Positions 34,001-46,700 of a stretch of 64,000 bases of DNA are shown here, piece by piece; position 1 is the first letter of the stretch, and the number at the start of each line of letters is the position of its first letter. The stretch lies in NCBI GenBank assembly GCA_013399695.1, contig VXAU01003708.1, positions 222,266 through 286,265 on the forward strand. Direction: 5' to 3'. A program made the position numbers and the translations under genes. This DNA is from Formicarius rufipectus (taxonomy: Eukaryota; Chordata; Aves; Passeriformes; Formicariidae). The notes beneath the pieces are model-generated. The model worked only from the letters and a program-made list of their open reading frames with translations. It had not been told where the DNA came from and searched no databases.

Positions 34001-37000
34001 GTAGAAGTGCACTTTTACCGATTCTTTGTCATTGTCTACTGTGTTGAGAGGCAGAGATGCAGCAGGCCCAGTGTTTTTCCAACCATCTCCTCTGTAGCTT
34101 AGGTATGTGAAATCAGAGACTTTGTTTTCTCTATCATTGTGAGATTTAAGGAAAAAAATAGCCTTTTATCACTTACTTGACTACTTTATTCCCAAGGCGG
34201 TAATGTGGGGTAAAAGTTCAGCTTACCAATGCTGGCAGAAGGACTCTGCACTACGAGGGGTGTGGTTTTGTGCTGCTCCTGATCTCCTTTGACTGCTGCT
34301 GGAAGGTATGGCCATGCCCGTCTGTGCCTTGAGCCACAGTCCTGTGAAGGAGCTGGCTGCTAAATGGCTGTAAGGAGACTTGGCTTATCTTGCTGATTCA
34401 ATGGGAAAGGGCCACACATGCTCAAAATTTCTGTCTGCTTACAGAACTGACTCGTGCTGTGACCACACAGTTACAAGACCCATCCCAGGGCAGAGTTGAG
34501 AGCCAAACTGTGGGCAAGACTCCTCCTGCTGTAGCAGCTTGCAGTTATGTTGGGTTAGATGGAACTTGAAATCATGCTGCTGACCTTATAAAAACATTGT
34601 AAAAGTGATGTGTGAGTTGTATGATTGCTGGCCTGTGGTTGTTTCTTTGTATACAGTTGAATTTTGCTGTCTTAAAACCAACATTCCAGTATAAAGTTTG
34701 ACAGGTACCATACTTACAGCCAGTGATACCTGGACCAATGAGTCCAATTTGATGAGTTTGTGACTGATTCAAGACGAGCTGAATGTCTTAAATGAATGAG
34801 AAGTGTGTGCCAGTGATCTGTTAACCTGCCAGGACTCCTTTCTTGAGCTTTATGTTTACTCCATAGGAACCGTGACCCAAATATACTGGCTGACTGAGCT
34901 AATCATCTTACAGCTCAAGCACAGTTTAGTTAATTCTGAGTAATAATTTACTGCTGTCAGCTCTGCTGCATCAGCTATCTGTGTGCAAAGTCCTGGTTCA
35001 TAGCAAATACCACGTAATGCAGGTTAATGCAAACTTCTCTGACCACAGACGAAGCTAAGCTGTCTTGGTGCACCTTGGCTGTTGTCTAACAGCACACGTG
35101 GCTGCTCTGGCTGCTCAGCTGCTGAATGGCAACTTGTTTAGCCAAGGAGTTTTGATCAGCTGCTGGAGTCCTCCTGCCACCAGGCGTGGAATCACTTGTG
35201 TTGACTGCAGCTGGACTGTCCAAGTCTTCCTCTGTTGATCCATTTTCCGTGGAAGGCAGAAAATGTAGGTAATGGATGAAACAGGGTTAAATTTTTCCAG
35301 TGAGTAGCTGCTGCTGGTAACTGTGGACTAGTTTGACAGCGTTCACATCTGCTAACTTTCAGAAGACAACATGAAGCTATTATGCAGTTACTACCCGCTC
35401 CAGGATCTGCACATAAATTAGGAGAGGCTGCTTACTCATGCTCCTCAAAAGTTGTGCCAAAATAGCTATTACATTATGTCAGAGCCCATATTTTCATCCT
35501 GAACAATTAATCAGAACATAAACCTTATTTCTCTTCAGCAGCTTTGACTATAGACCGACGACTGATACAGGGTGCCATGGAGCTGTGCTGGTTGAAGAGG
35601 GCTCCTCTGTAGTTGGCACACATCAGGGAAATTGTGATGAAATGTGACATTATTTTGTCAGCAGTATATCCGGGGAAGCTCCAACAACAACAACGTCTTC
35701 TGTAAACAGCTTTTGTTCTGTGTTGTGATTTATTCTACTGTGACACTTAAGATCCCTGCTGGGACCCAGAGTCCTGTGCTGCTGGTAGGTTCTGTGTGAG
35801 CATGAAGGTAGGTGGTGGGCTGCTTCACAGCAGATCTGCAAACTGAGAATAAGGCATGAGAAGCAGATGGCTAAAGGGGGAAACAATGAGGCAGAGCTGT
35901 CAGTGTGATGGGATGGAGTCCTAGTACACCCACTGCCTTGCTGTTGGCAAAACCTTGGCTGGTGTCATGCCCAGGAAAGAGCTCTTGGCGCACTTGGTGG
36001 TGGATGGCAGGGCAGGTGCATTCAGTGGCACCTCTGAAGATCTTTTAAAGTGGGATAAAGTGCTGAGTGTCATTGGAGAAATCTGGCATTGGTGGTGACC
36101 AACTTGCAGGTTTTCTTCTGGAGCATGGATGAGGGATCCCAGCCTTGTGCCCTTGGCTGGTTGTGGTGGCTCAGTATGGCCCAGAGATTCACAGTAGCAG
36201 GGCCTTGGACAGGTGTGGGGCCTCACTGGAGATGTGACATGCGAAGGAAGCAGAGTCTGTGGTGAAGTGACAAAACCTATTGTAATGAAGCCAGAAAAAT
36301 ACTGGCTTTACTTATGCTGCTGGTGTTAGACAGGAACTGGAGATGTCTCCTGCTGTCCTATTACAAGAGCTGCTTGATAGTGCTGTCCACGAGCATCTTC
36401 TGCAGGAATATTTGTCCTGTGCAGCACACAAGTTGAATGAGGATTGTATGGAGAAAACAGTGTCATTCATCACACTGATGGGAAGGCTAAGCTCTGTGTA
36501 CTAATTCTTGATCCTAATTCATGATTTTCTGTCTGTTTTGCCAAATATGTTTAATGCACTGAAAATGATAAGTCGGGAAAGATGGTATACATATAAAAAT
36601 AGAAGCACTTGCTCCAGTTCCTCCATATGTTAATGACTGGATTTTCAGGCAAGAGATTCCAGTAAGGTGTGCCAACAGTCTGAATACCTGTGTGTGCTGT
36701 GGCTCTCTTTCCGTGAAAAAGCTGTTTTGGGTTAGAGACAAGGGTGAAGTCATTGGGAGAGTTTGGTATCTCTGTGAATTGGATCTAACTCAGTGTGATT
36801 TTATTAGAAGAAATGTATTCCTGAGGTACTTGCACAGTTCTTGCTTTAGAAATCCTGACTTGCTTCCATTTATTTCTTCTCCATGGGAAAATTTGTGATG
36901 AGTGCATAAATTCATTGTGTTGGAGGCCATCTGGAAATAGCTATGGCAGGCTAAATTATACATTATATCTGATAATATCTTTTCAAAGACCCTTGCTCTG

Positions 37001-37952
37001 GGGAGAGTGAAAGCCTGGAAAAAGGTTTAATCGGAAAAACAGACAAAGATTAGCGTTCAATAAATAGGGAACTGTGGTGGTAATGTTTTCATTGAAAAAA
37101 TACAAGCAGAGAAGTTAGATGATGATTGAATACAAATACTGAACCATCAAAGTGATCCCTTGCAAATAGCTGTTCTCTTGGTTTATTCTCTTTTACCAAT
37201 TAATGTACATGACTTCAAGATGCAAACCGGTTTAACAAGATACCTACCTGGATTAAAATAAAAATGAACACATGAAATAGAGTAATACGGGCTTGTAGGG
37301 AAAAAAATAAGCTTAAGCAGGTACTAACACATGAATTGTGTGGAAGTAGATGGTGCTACTAGACCTAAAACGATTGCAGTTTCATGGATGAACTAGACAC
37401 TGCAGGGAACTGGAGTGGGATTGCTCTATGCCTTAGTTAATAACTGTGGATGCTGGAGGGTTACCAGGGCAGCAGAGCTTAGAGAGTAGCTGGACTTGAG
37501 AATGGTGCTGAACTGGGGGCACTTATTCCATGAATTTCCCCGGCACCTGGAATTTGGGTACCAATCAACCAGGCTCTGGCAGCTTGGATGTCTAGTTCCT
37601 TCTCTCTCTCATCGTTTCAAATCCAGGAACAACTCGTCCAAGTCTGGACTAATGAATCATTGCAAATGCTTGATGTGTTGGCAGCTCCATGCCACCCAGC
37701 TTCACACTCTCTTCTGCTGCTGTAATTTTAAGAAACTATTGGAACAGTGCCCTCCCCCCCAAAAAAAAAGTATCTCCAGAGATCTGGGAACAGATGTATG
37801 CAGCCCTCCCTCAGATTATTTGTACCAAGCTGTTTGGGTAGGCCTTGGTATTAGTTTTAGCTGCAGAGCAGGTTTTAGTTAAGGAATCAAAAGCTTGGAT
37901 ATGGTTTACTCTGAGAGAATAATTGAGCCAGTTAATCCAGAACTGATGGGGG

Positions 37953-37966
37953 AAAAAAAAAAAAAA
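37953..37966. repeat. A14 homopolymer
   Basis: Fourteen A residues follow GATGGGGG. It is low-complexity sequence with no attached retrocopy that I can recognise. Confidence 0.85.
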
Positions 37967-39256
37967 GCTCATCTAAGTTGGGAGAATTCAGTCCAAGACA
38001 TCAAAATCTCCTGAGTCCATAAAAAAGAGCTTTGCTTTACATGGGGTATAAGTCATTATCCTGTCAGTCATGGTTTTTAGCTTGATTTAGAATTTATTTA
38101 GAGGTCTGTCATGCCAAGCTGTGTTCATCTTTGCGTGTATCAGGAGACTTCTTTATTCTCCCAATGTATTAGTTCAGTTACAAAATTGAAATGTTCTTCC
38201 ATCAACGATTCATAATATTTTATTTGACTTGCCAAGGCAATGTCATGATGTACTTCACTGTACATGTTAAAGCTTAAAACAGTTTAGTCCAGTACTTGGA
38301 AAAGGCTCCTGTCTTCAGGGAGCAGGTGCCCTGTGAGGGAAATCTGCTTCCCTTGGTTTGGCTGAGGGGTCAATAGAGGTTGTATTTGTACTTTCAGCAG
38401 AGAAGAAATGTGTAGTTGTGGAAGAGTGGTCCTCCCCTGACTGGGTACTTGATGGATCTGTGGTTTTTCACCCTTTTTACATCCCTGTAACACCTTGACC
38501 CTTTGCTTTCTGAAGCAGACTACAAGTCACATTGCAGGTTAGCCTGGCTAGAGGAAGAGTTTCCATTTTACAGAGGGGTGAAGTCAGGGACAGTGTTTCA
38601 TCTGGAAGCTGTGAATTGGGCCATTCCTTCAAATCCAGAGGAACAGTCCCCTTCTCCAAGGACTTAAACCTTTTTCCAGTATTTGAAAAGTTGCCTGCTC
38701 GCCTCTGCTAGTATTCCTGCTTTTTATTTTTCTCCATTTCTGCAGCGTCAGGAAGAAAAAATAAATCTGTAATCCAAGTAATATTCTAAATATAGAAGTG
38801 CTAGTTTACAAACGAGAAATCTTTCTGATGGCTTCAAAATGGGTTTTGTAATAAAAGGAAATGTATTTGACACTGCCAGAATTTACAGTCCCACCAGAGA
38901 CTTGTGAAATAACTGCTATACCAAACAGCCGGGGCTGCAATGGAGCTTGTTGACACGTATGGGTTACTGAAGGGTATTTCTGGCTGTTGCCATGAGGATG
39001 GCTTAGCAGGAAAAAAATACATTCTCTGTGACTACTGTAGGGCCCTGTCTGTGCAATCAGCTTTTAGAAAAAGCATTTTAATAGAAGGTGGTTAAAAAGG
39101 GAGGCTGTCTTTGAAAATGGATACCAGAATATGGCTGCTGGGAGGCAGGAGGAAGGGGTTATGAGCTAATCTGGTGTGAGTGGTACAGTCTAATATTGCT
39201 TTTGGCTCTTTAATAGAGTGGAGAATAGTTTTGCTGAAGTTCTTGCAACTTTCAGG

Positions 39257-39258
39257 CT

Positions 39259-39289
<31 letters not shown>

Positions 39290-39324
39290 CTTTTCTTTTT
39301 CTTTTTTTTTCTTTTTCCCCTCTT
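39257..39324. repeat. 68-nt homopyrimidine tract
   Basis: All bases from 39257 to 39324 are C or T, mostly T runs (T13 and T18) broken by single C. The tract ends in CCCCTCTT followed by AG. The complementary strand is a pure purine tract, a known substrate for triplex (H-DNA) formation. A Lys/Arg-rich minus-strand frame here is an artefact. The AG after the tract makes an incidental splice-acceptor-like sequence. Confidence 0.9.
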
Positions 39325-40375
39325 AGTATCTTTCTCCAAAATCCTTTCAGGCTGTGACCTCTCTGCAGCTGCTCTACCAGTAAAGGTCCCAGTTATTCCC
39401 GGGTGGGATAATGAATTTTTCATGTGGTCACATAACTGCAGGAAGGTGTCACAGTGGTCTCAGGTGATGTCAGACACAGAGACTGCCCTCAGCCATTTGA
39501 TGAGATTTCAGCCATGGGTTTAGAGGTGAATGGTCTTATTCCATTTGACAGCAGTTATTTATAGGTGCATCCAAAGGTCCAGTTCTGTTTGGTACATAGA
39601 GGCATAACCACAAAGGAGTTACAGAAAAAGAGTACTTTGCCATGGATTGTGCTTGGTGTAACTTAGGAGGCACCATCAAGGTGCCGGGGAGAGAGAAAGC
39701 TTCTGCCCAGCCTCTCATAGTGTCCGAAAATAAAATGCTATGGGTGGACTTAAAAAAGTGGCTAGAAGGAAAAAAAAGTCCTCTATAATGAACATTTCTG
39801 CTACCAAAAGTTAGTTTTCAAATTGAAATAAGGCAGCTTAAAGAAATTTTGTACTTTGATCTGCTAAACTATTAAACTGAGGCTCTGATGCTTCACTGTC
39901 TTCAGACAAAGTTTCCCATCTCATTCCCTTTCACACATGAGTCTTGCACCATATTTTCATCTGCAGGCCTCTTAAGGGCTTTATTGGTTGCCTCTGAGTC
40001 CTGTGTTGCTGGAATGTCATGGTATACTGAACATTTGCTTAAATGTTTTGCTAAAGTTCAGTTCCCCTTGCTGAGTGACAGTGATTTATCTGGCAAACCC
40101 CCAGTTTTAGAGCCATACTTTTCAGTCACTCTTGGGCCTGTGACTGTGTAACCTGTTTCTGGGGATGGTGGGGCTTTGCTCTGTCTTCTTCAGTGTTTTT
40201 GATCTGTGAGCTTCTGCTGCCCTCAGACCACTGGCCCTTATTTGAGTCCCCTCTGTGCTGGGGACCACCAGGCTCTGCTCCTCCTCGGTGCACAGTGAGA
40301 ATACCTCCATGGTCTCTCAGATGTTTCAGGTTACATAAAGCAGAATTTAAAATAGTATCTTTTTCACAACATTTG

Positions 40376-40387
40376 GAACACGTGTTC
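40376..40387. promoter_or_regulatory. 12-bp perfect palindrome centred on a CACGTG E-box
   Basis: GAACACGTGTTC is self-complementary over 12 bp and contains CACGTG, the core site of MiT/TFE, MYC/MAX and USF proteins. Its position in MITF intron 1 allows the idea of autoregulation. A single E-box in 64 kb of DNA is expected by chance, so only its palindromic context draws attention. Confidence 0.35.
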
Positions 40388-40744
40388 GTGAATATAAATT
40401 TTCAGCGCAGTGCCAACAGAGTTAGTTTAACAGATGCAGAACTCTGTTACTAAGAATAGTTTCTGCAGTTATCTCCCCACACAAATTTTCTCCCTGGGCA
40501 TTTGCTATGTACTTATCAACACTGCAGAAGATCATATGCATGTTCTTTTTTTTATTCCAGAAAATAGTCTGCAAGCTTTCTGCTTTCAGAAGCTATTGAA
40601 AGCACGTTCTTCTGAAGCCACACTGCGTTTCAACTAATGAATCAGAATTCTGCATGGAAAGATTTGGGTACAAACACAATAAGGAAATTTAGCAATACCT
40701 TTTTTGTTCTTTGGGGGTTTATGGTTTTTTTCTTTTTTTTTTTC

Positions 40745-40760
40745 TTTTTTTTTTTTTTTT
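40745..40760. repeat. T16 homopolymer within a T-rich tract
   Basis: Sixteen T residues end a T-rich stretch beginning near 40725 that is interrupted by single C or G residues. It is low-complexity intronic sequence. Confidence 0.85.
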
Positions 40761-43700
40761 CCATTCTTACTTTCCCTTGGTCAACAGCAACACTTGCTGG
40801 CAAGAATGGGAATAACAGATCAATCTGCTTATTTTCAGTTGTTGGATTCATGGTTGTCAGTCATCCAGTTCTTTTCCAGCTGTTACCCAGTGAGGATTTA
40901 CCTGCTGGGGAACAAGATAGAATGTCTTGGCAGAAGCTGTAGTCTCCTTCCTAGTGATATTAAGGCCACAGGAGCACCTGAAGTAAATTCAAATTTTATT
41001 TGAATAAAAGCTGAATTCTAGGAGTTTTCCCACAAAAATGGAGTGCTCTCATGAGTTAAGCAAACAGGATTTGGTCTCTAGTAAGCACAGGAAACTATAT
41101 TTAAACAAGAAATAAAGAGTTAATTGTAGGTTGACTGTTCCTCTTTTGCCAAGCAGCAGAACTTTTATAGACAGTGCAACTGTGGCTATTAACCCGAGTT
41201 AATGGGGATTGTCTCATTCATTACCATACACTGTTAAGAGTAACTGTTGGTTCCTCTGTTCAAGCAGTGCTTCTGTTACCAGTGATGTCAGGAGATCTGC
41301 TTCATTTAAAAAAAACAAAGACCTGGGCTTGGTGTGTTAGTACCCATTGAAGGTGGACATAAAAGAAATACAATAGGAACAACATACTGAAACAAGGTTT
41401 TTAAGGTAGCTGAGTGTCAGCTCTCATCTCCCAGATTGGAGGTTCAGTTTGTTGGCATCACCAGCTGTGGTAGGTCCCACCTCCATGGGTGTTGTCCCTT
41501 CCTCACCCCAGTGATTTCACTGATACCTGGATTTTTCAGCAGTTAAAAACTTTTTTTCATAGGTGGCATTTCTTTTTCCTCAGTTTTTATAGGCTTCAAC
41601 ATTTGTGGTGCAAAATATCTGTGCTGGGGTATTTACAGGATTCCCTAAACATGAAGCTGCTGTTCCAAGCCTGAGTTTGAGTGTTACAGCCTTTTTGCTT
41701 GTATAAAGTCCACCAATACATGGTTGTATTCTGCCTGGATTTGTCTCCTAAAGTAACTTGAGAATCTGGTGCTGGGAGAAGAAAACATACCTGGAGCCTA
41801 CTGTTGTGTACTTTGCTTTTCTGTAACTGGGAGCAAAACTGATCTCTGAAGTTCTGTAGGACTTCCTCCTTGAAACATGGTGTAGGAATATGGGGAGGCA
41901 AAGGAAAGCTTGGGATTTTCCATATTCTAATGCTTAATTTAAAACAGTGATTCAGCCAGCCAAGGGAGACAGTTTATCTGTTCTGCTATGGCATGGGCGT
42001 TGCCTCTTCTTGTGCCAAATACCTTTGAGGTTGGGAAGAGACAACATGGTCCTTCTGGAAACCTGAGAGAATTTTGGTGGGGAAAGAAACGAAATAAACT
42101 TGAATCTGCTGAGTCTGTGCTGCCATTTACACCTGGTAGAATAGAGGAGGGATTATTGTAGAGTTCAAGAATCTGTGTATGCTATTTTAAGAAAGCCTTT
42201 TATTTCTCAGTGATCTGTATAACGATATTTTTGTTGCCTAAAGAAGGCTACTGTGTGTGGTTAGTCCATCCAGCAGCTGTGATAACCCCTAACCATAGAG
42301 TGCTGTGCTGTAGGTCTGAGTTAAATGTTGAAATCTGAACGTTTATTTCTGAAACATGATACAAATGTAATAACTGCTAAAGATCAGCTATAGATTAGCA
42401 AATACTTGGTGAGTCATACCTTCCCCTTGCTACTGTTTTTTTTATTTTTTATTTTTTTTCCTAAGCATGTCATAAGCGTTTAGGAAAGCTCATTCATCCC
42501 AGATAGGTGTGAAATCAATCTTTGATGCATAGGGTTGTGACTCAGGGAGTGGAAACAAAAAGGCCATTTGGTGTAATGTCTGCTGCTGTCCTCTTGCCAA
42601 ATGCCTTGAGCAGAGGGGGAAATCTCTTCTGCTCTAGTTTGTTTGGGAGATGCTTTGAAGATTATGGATCTCTTCCATAGAGCAGACACCAATTAACTGT
42701 GATTAGGAGTGTTGTAGGTAATAGCTTTGCTATGAGGATGGAAAGAAGATGAGAAAGATGAATAGCACAGGATATGAAGGTATTGGCTGGGTGCTTGATG
42801 GAAGGTGATGGGGTATTGGGAGCCTGGTTCCGAGGGGAACAGGACAGCAGGGAAGTGTGAGACAGTCAGGCCTGGAGGGAGCCTTTTCTGGAGAGTTTCT
42901 GGGGCAGGCGTCAGCAGCTGGCTGGGAGCTGATCTCAAGGTGAGTTTCCATTTAATCTTTGCGCTCTGGCTTCAGTCCCTCTCTTTGTTGTGTGTGTGCC
43001 TTTGGCCCTTCAGGTGGAATAAGTGGGTCTGGATCCTTGAAGGATCCTTTTGTCTTTTATGCAGCACAAAGAGGAACTCAAAGCCTTTAGGCTCTGTCTC
43101 TTGCCCATTCTTTCTGGCTTGAAATTAAGTATGTCAAATATATCCTTAGCTGTGAGAACTTTTCCTTATCCTTCCTTGTCCATCTTCTGGCCCCCAGAAA
43201 CCAGCAGTGCCACGAGGCTCTCCATCCCTTTCTTCCCATACTTGCTCTTTTAATGGAGAGGGGTTTCTGTCTGTTGGTATTGTTGCCATAATTTCATACA
43301 TGTTTTTCACCCTGTCACTTTCCACCTTGGAAGTCACTATTCCAGATTTGTCTTGTGTTACAGCACATCAGCTTCACCTTCCCAAAGCTTTTGCTGCGTG
43401 CTCATCCACCATGTCCAACAGGGCACTTCTGTTTTCTGTGTGAGCCTTTAAAACTGACTTTATTAATGAACTGTGCATAAGTTGAGAGATGACAGGGAGC
43501 TGGTGTCATATTTTTAGGGCTCTTGGTGGCGTGCAGGAGCCTGTGCACTGTTCCCAGTGGATGTCACCTACTCCAAGGGCATAGCCAGCCTCTTGCACCC
43601 CGGCAGTTCGAGGCTGATGGAGCAGCTCTTTCAAGGCGGCCTTGTGTGCTGAGTGTGTTTGAGCAGTGTTGATGTTCCTGTAATTGCACCGAGTGGACAA

Positions 43701-46700
43701 ACAGGCTGCTTATTGCTCCTGTGATTGCCCAGGAAATGTTCTGTCAGCTCCACCCTTTTTTTCCTGATGTGTAGCACATCCCTCTGATCCAGTGTTGGGC
43801 TAAGCTGGAGAGGGGAGCAGAGCTCTGGGTGAGTCATCTTACAAAGCTTTTACAGCAGGTGTCTCGCCAAATCTGCTTACCTACCTGTCTCTTCTCATGA
43901 TCTTTTTCTGCCCCGTCTCTTCAGCTTCTTTGGGTTGTTGTTTGACAAGGTTCTCTCAATAGAACAGACTTTTTTCCCCATTTGTCTTCCATTCTTTCCC
44001 TTGAGATCTCCAGCTTGCCAGTGCAGGGAGCAAGTTGGCAGGTAAAAATTATCTGGATGCGTCCTGCTGCAACGCTTCTATGGCAGCATTGCATAAAATC
44101 ATCTTCATTCAAAGAAAATGAAGGGGAAGGATCAGCAGAGCAGTACATGGGAAGGAAAGATCCACAGCTACAACACTGTTTCAAGTGAAAACTTCTGTTG
44201 GCCTTGTTGCATCAAAGTGAGTTGACTATTTCGTATGGAAAACATGTTCCTTCTTCCTGAATATTTCTCCTTCCTTCAAAAGGAAGAGATCCATAGTAGG
44301 AAGTTGTTGGGTTTTTTTATTATTATTATAAAATACAAGCATACCCCTTTGGCTGGCGTCTGTTGTAAGGACTGCTGCTGTTCCTGGCACACTTCTGTCT
44401 CCCCCCATATTTCTTACGTTGTCTGTCTTCTGTAATTACGTTTTTCTAGGATGTGAGCGGTCATGTTTGCTGTTTGTGTAGTGCTGTTTGCACAAGATTC
44501 TGATTGATGTTGACTGCTCCGGTGTGCTGTGGCACTGCTAACAAATAATTAAGTAGCTTCTATGTGGCAGATAAGAGTCTGTATATATGAGGGAAAGTGC
44601 ATGAAACCGCTGATGTGCTGAGGTATTGGGGTTGGGGGAAACGTATACAAAGCTCTGAGTTTTGTAACTTGGATAAATAAGCTATTTTCAGGTAGTGGGA
44701 CAGAGAAATCCCATCCACAGAGGATAAAACACGCAATATGCTCTAGGGATTGTAGTAAAATAGAAGCCCTGGGGTATAAGGTGCTGCTTGGCAGAATTGC
44801 GGGAACAAGTAATTCAGCAGCTACTTTAATATAATATTTTCAACTGTTACTGTAACTTTTAATTCATATGGGCAAAACCTTTACCCACTTGAACAATTAA
44901 TTCTTCTTTAAGTGTGTATAATAGAGTAAATTAATGCGTTTGGTCTTCATCAATTTTTTACCTAGTTTGAAAGAAAAAGCTGTAATAAGAGAGGTCTCCA
45001 GTAAATCCATTTTGACTTAGGCCACTCTTCACCTCCTCCATCACTGGAGAAATGCTGTATGGTTTCTTTTTGCAATGTAAATATTTAAAGGGCACATAAC
45101 TTGTTGGTGGAAACTGTCTAATTAAAAGTATTAGGAGCTGTGTTTATTTATAACATGTATGAATAATTATTACTCAAAGTCTGAGTATTATTTTCTTGGG
45201 AAGTCCCTCATTAGAAACTCTGCATCATCAAGGGTGAACTGTACTGTTACTTAACTAGTTTCGGTTCACATCTGGGCAGAGGCGTAAGAAGAGAACTGCA
45301 GAGGCAAATACATGTTGTGAATAGGGAAGCAAATTTTCCAGCATCCCAATGTTTTTCATAATTATTTTGCTTTGCTGCCTGGAGCTTAAGCACAGCCAAT
45401 GCTTAGCTGCTTGTGCAGGAGAATGTAACATATAGGGAGTGTGTAGCTGGGTGATGCCAGGAGGAAGGGGGAGAGATGTGTGCTTCCCCCTTAGTGCCAG
45501 TGCTGCTCGACATCTCTGAGCCTGCCATGTACCTTCTGCCAGACTGCACTCCCTTGGTGCAGCTCTGCCTGGGTTATACATACAAGTATTTGGCCCCTCT
45601 CCATTTCCTTTAGAACAGGGACCATTGTTTGTGCCTGGACAACAGTGGCTGTGTTTTCTAATTCAAAAAATGCCTCATAGAAGAGGCCTTTATTATCATT
45701 CCTGCTTTGCAAATGGGGAAATGAAAAACAGAGAAGGGAGCAGCTTTATTCTCAGGTGATGTAGATGAGCAGCATTCAAGAACAGCATCCTCGTCCTCAC
45801 CAAGTCGTATAGTTAGTTCTCTTAGTGTTAGTGCAAACAAGTAAAACTCCCCTGTGTGCTTCTGAAAATAAGAGTTTATTACAAAATACATCAGAATGTG
45901 AACAGCATTTCCCTCAGTGCAACCAGAGGTGGTTTAGTTGCAATTACTGGTAATCATGGCCTGAAGCCACTGGCTGTGATAGTCTTTGACAGATAGGAAT
46001 AGCTCAGTAGTCAGTGCTGAAGCTGTAGAGTTGGAGAGATGTGGCAGACAACAACAACGATATCTGCAGCAGGCTACTTCTCATCCTTCAGGTTACTGGA
46101 AAGGAAGTTTCTCTGCTGTCCGTTCGTGTCTGGGTCTGGGAAGTGCTCTCCTGCATGGTGCCCTGCACAGAGAGGGAACTCTGACCAGCCAACTTCTTGA
46201 AGCTATCGTTTTGTTTTTGTTACACAACACTTGACCTTTCCTTAAATAGAACAAAACCGAAAGCTGTTGGGGTTTGTTGTTATTTTCTTATTTTTTTCAA
46301 TACATTTTGTTCTGCATTACTTCCCTTTTTTAGGAACTGATGCTATTCTTTCTGCACCCATTAACATGCATCTCTTGTCCTGTCAGTCTGTGTCTGTATA
46401 CACTCTGACAAGTATTCTTCCATCTTTACTCCAGTGATGCTCAGTTGCACTCTCCACGCTTTTCTGGCCTTGTCTTTCCTTGTCACTTACTTCACCTGCC
46501 CTGATACCTGTCTCCTACCTTTCTCATGCTGTGGGTGCTTCAGTCTACACCTCTGGTTCATCCTTTGGGGTGGTGTTCACTCCTGACAGCTTCTCTGCAT
46601 CTCTTTTTTTCTTGCATTGTCCTGTGCCCTTTTCTCCTGAAGAAGGCCTCTTGTACTGCTCCCTTCCTTTTGATGTGAAGCCTTCCACTTTATTCTCCCC

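Noticed and set aside
39190..39423. Minus-strand frame with a long Lys/Arg run resembling a basic protein
   Set aside because: The run is the reverse complement of the homopyrimidine tract.
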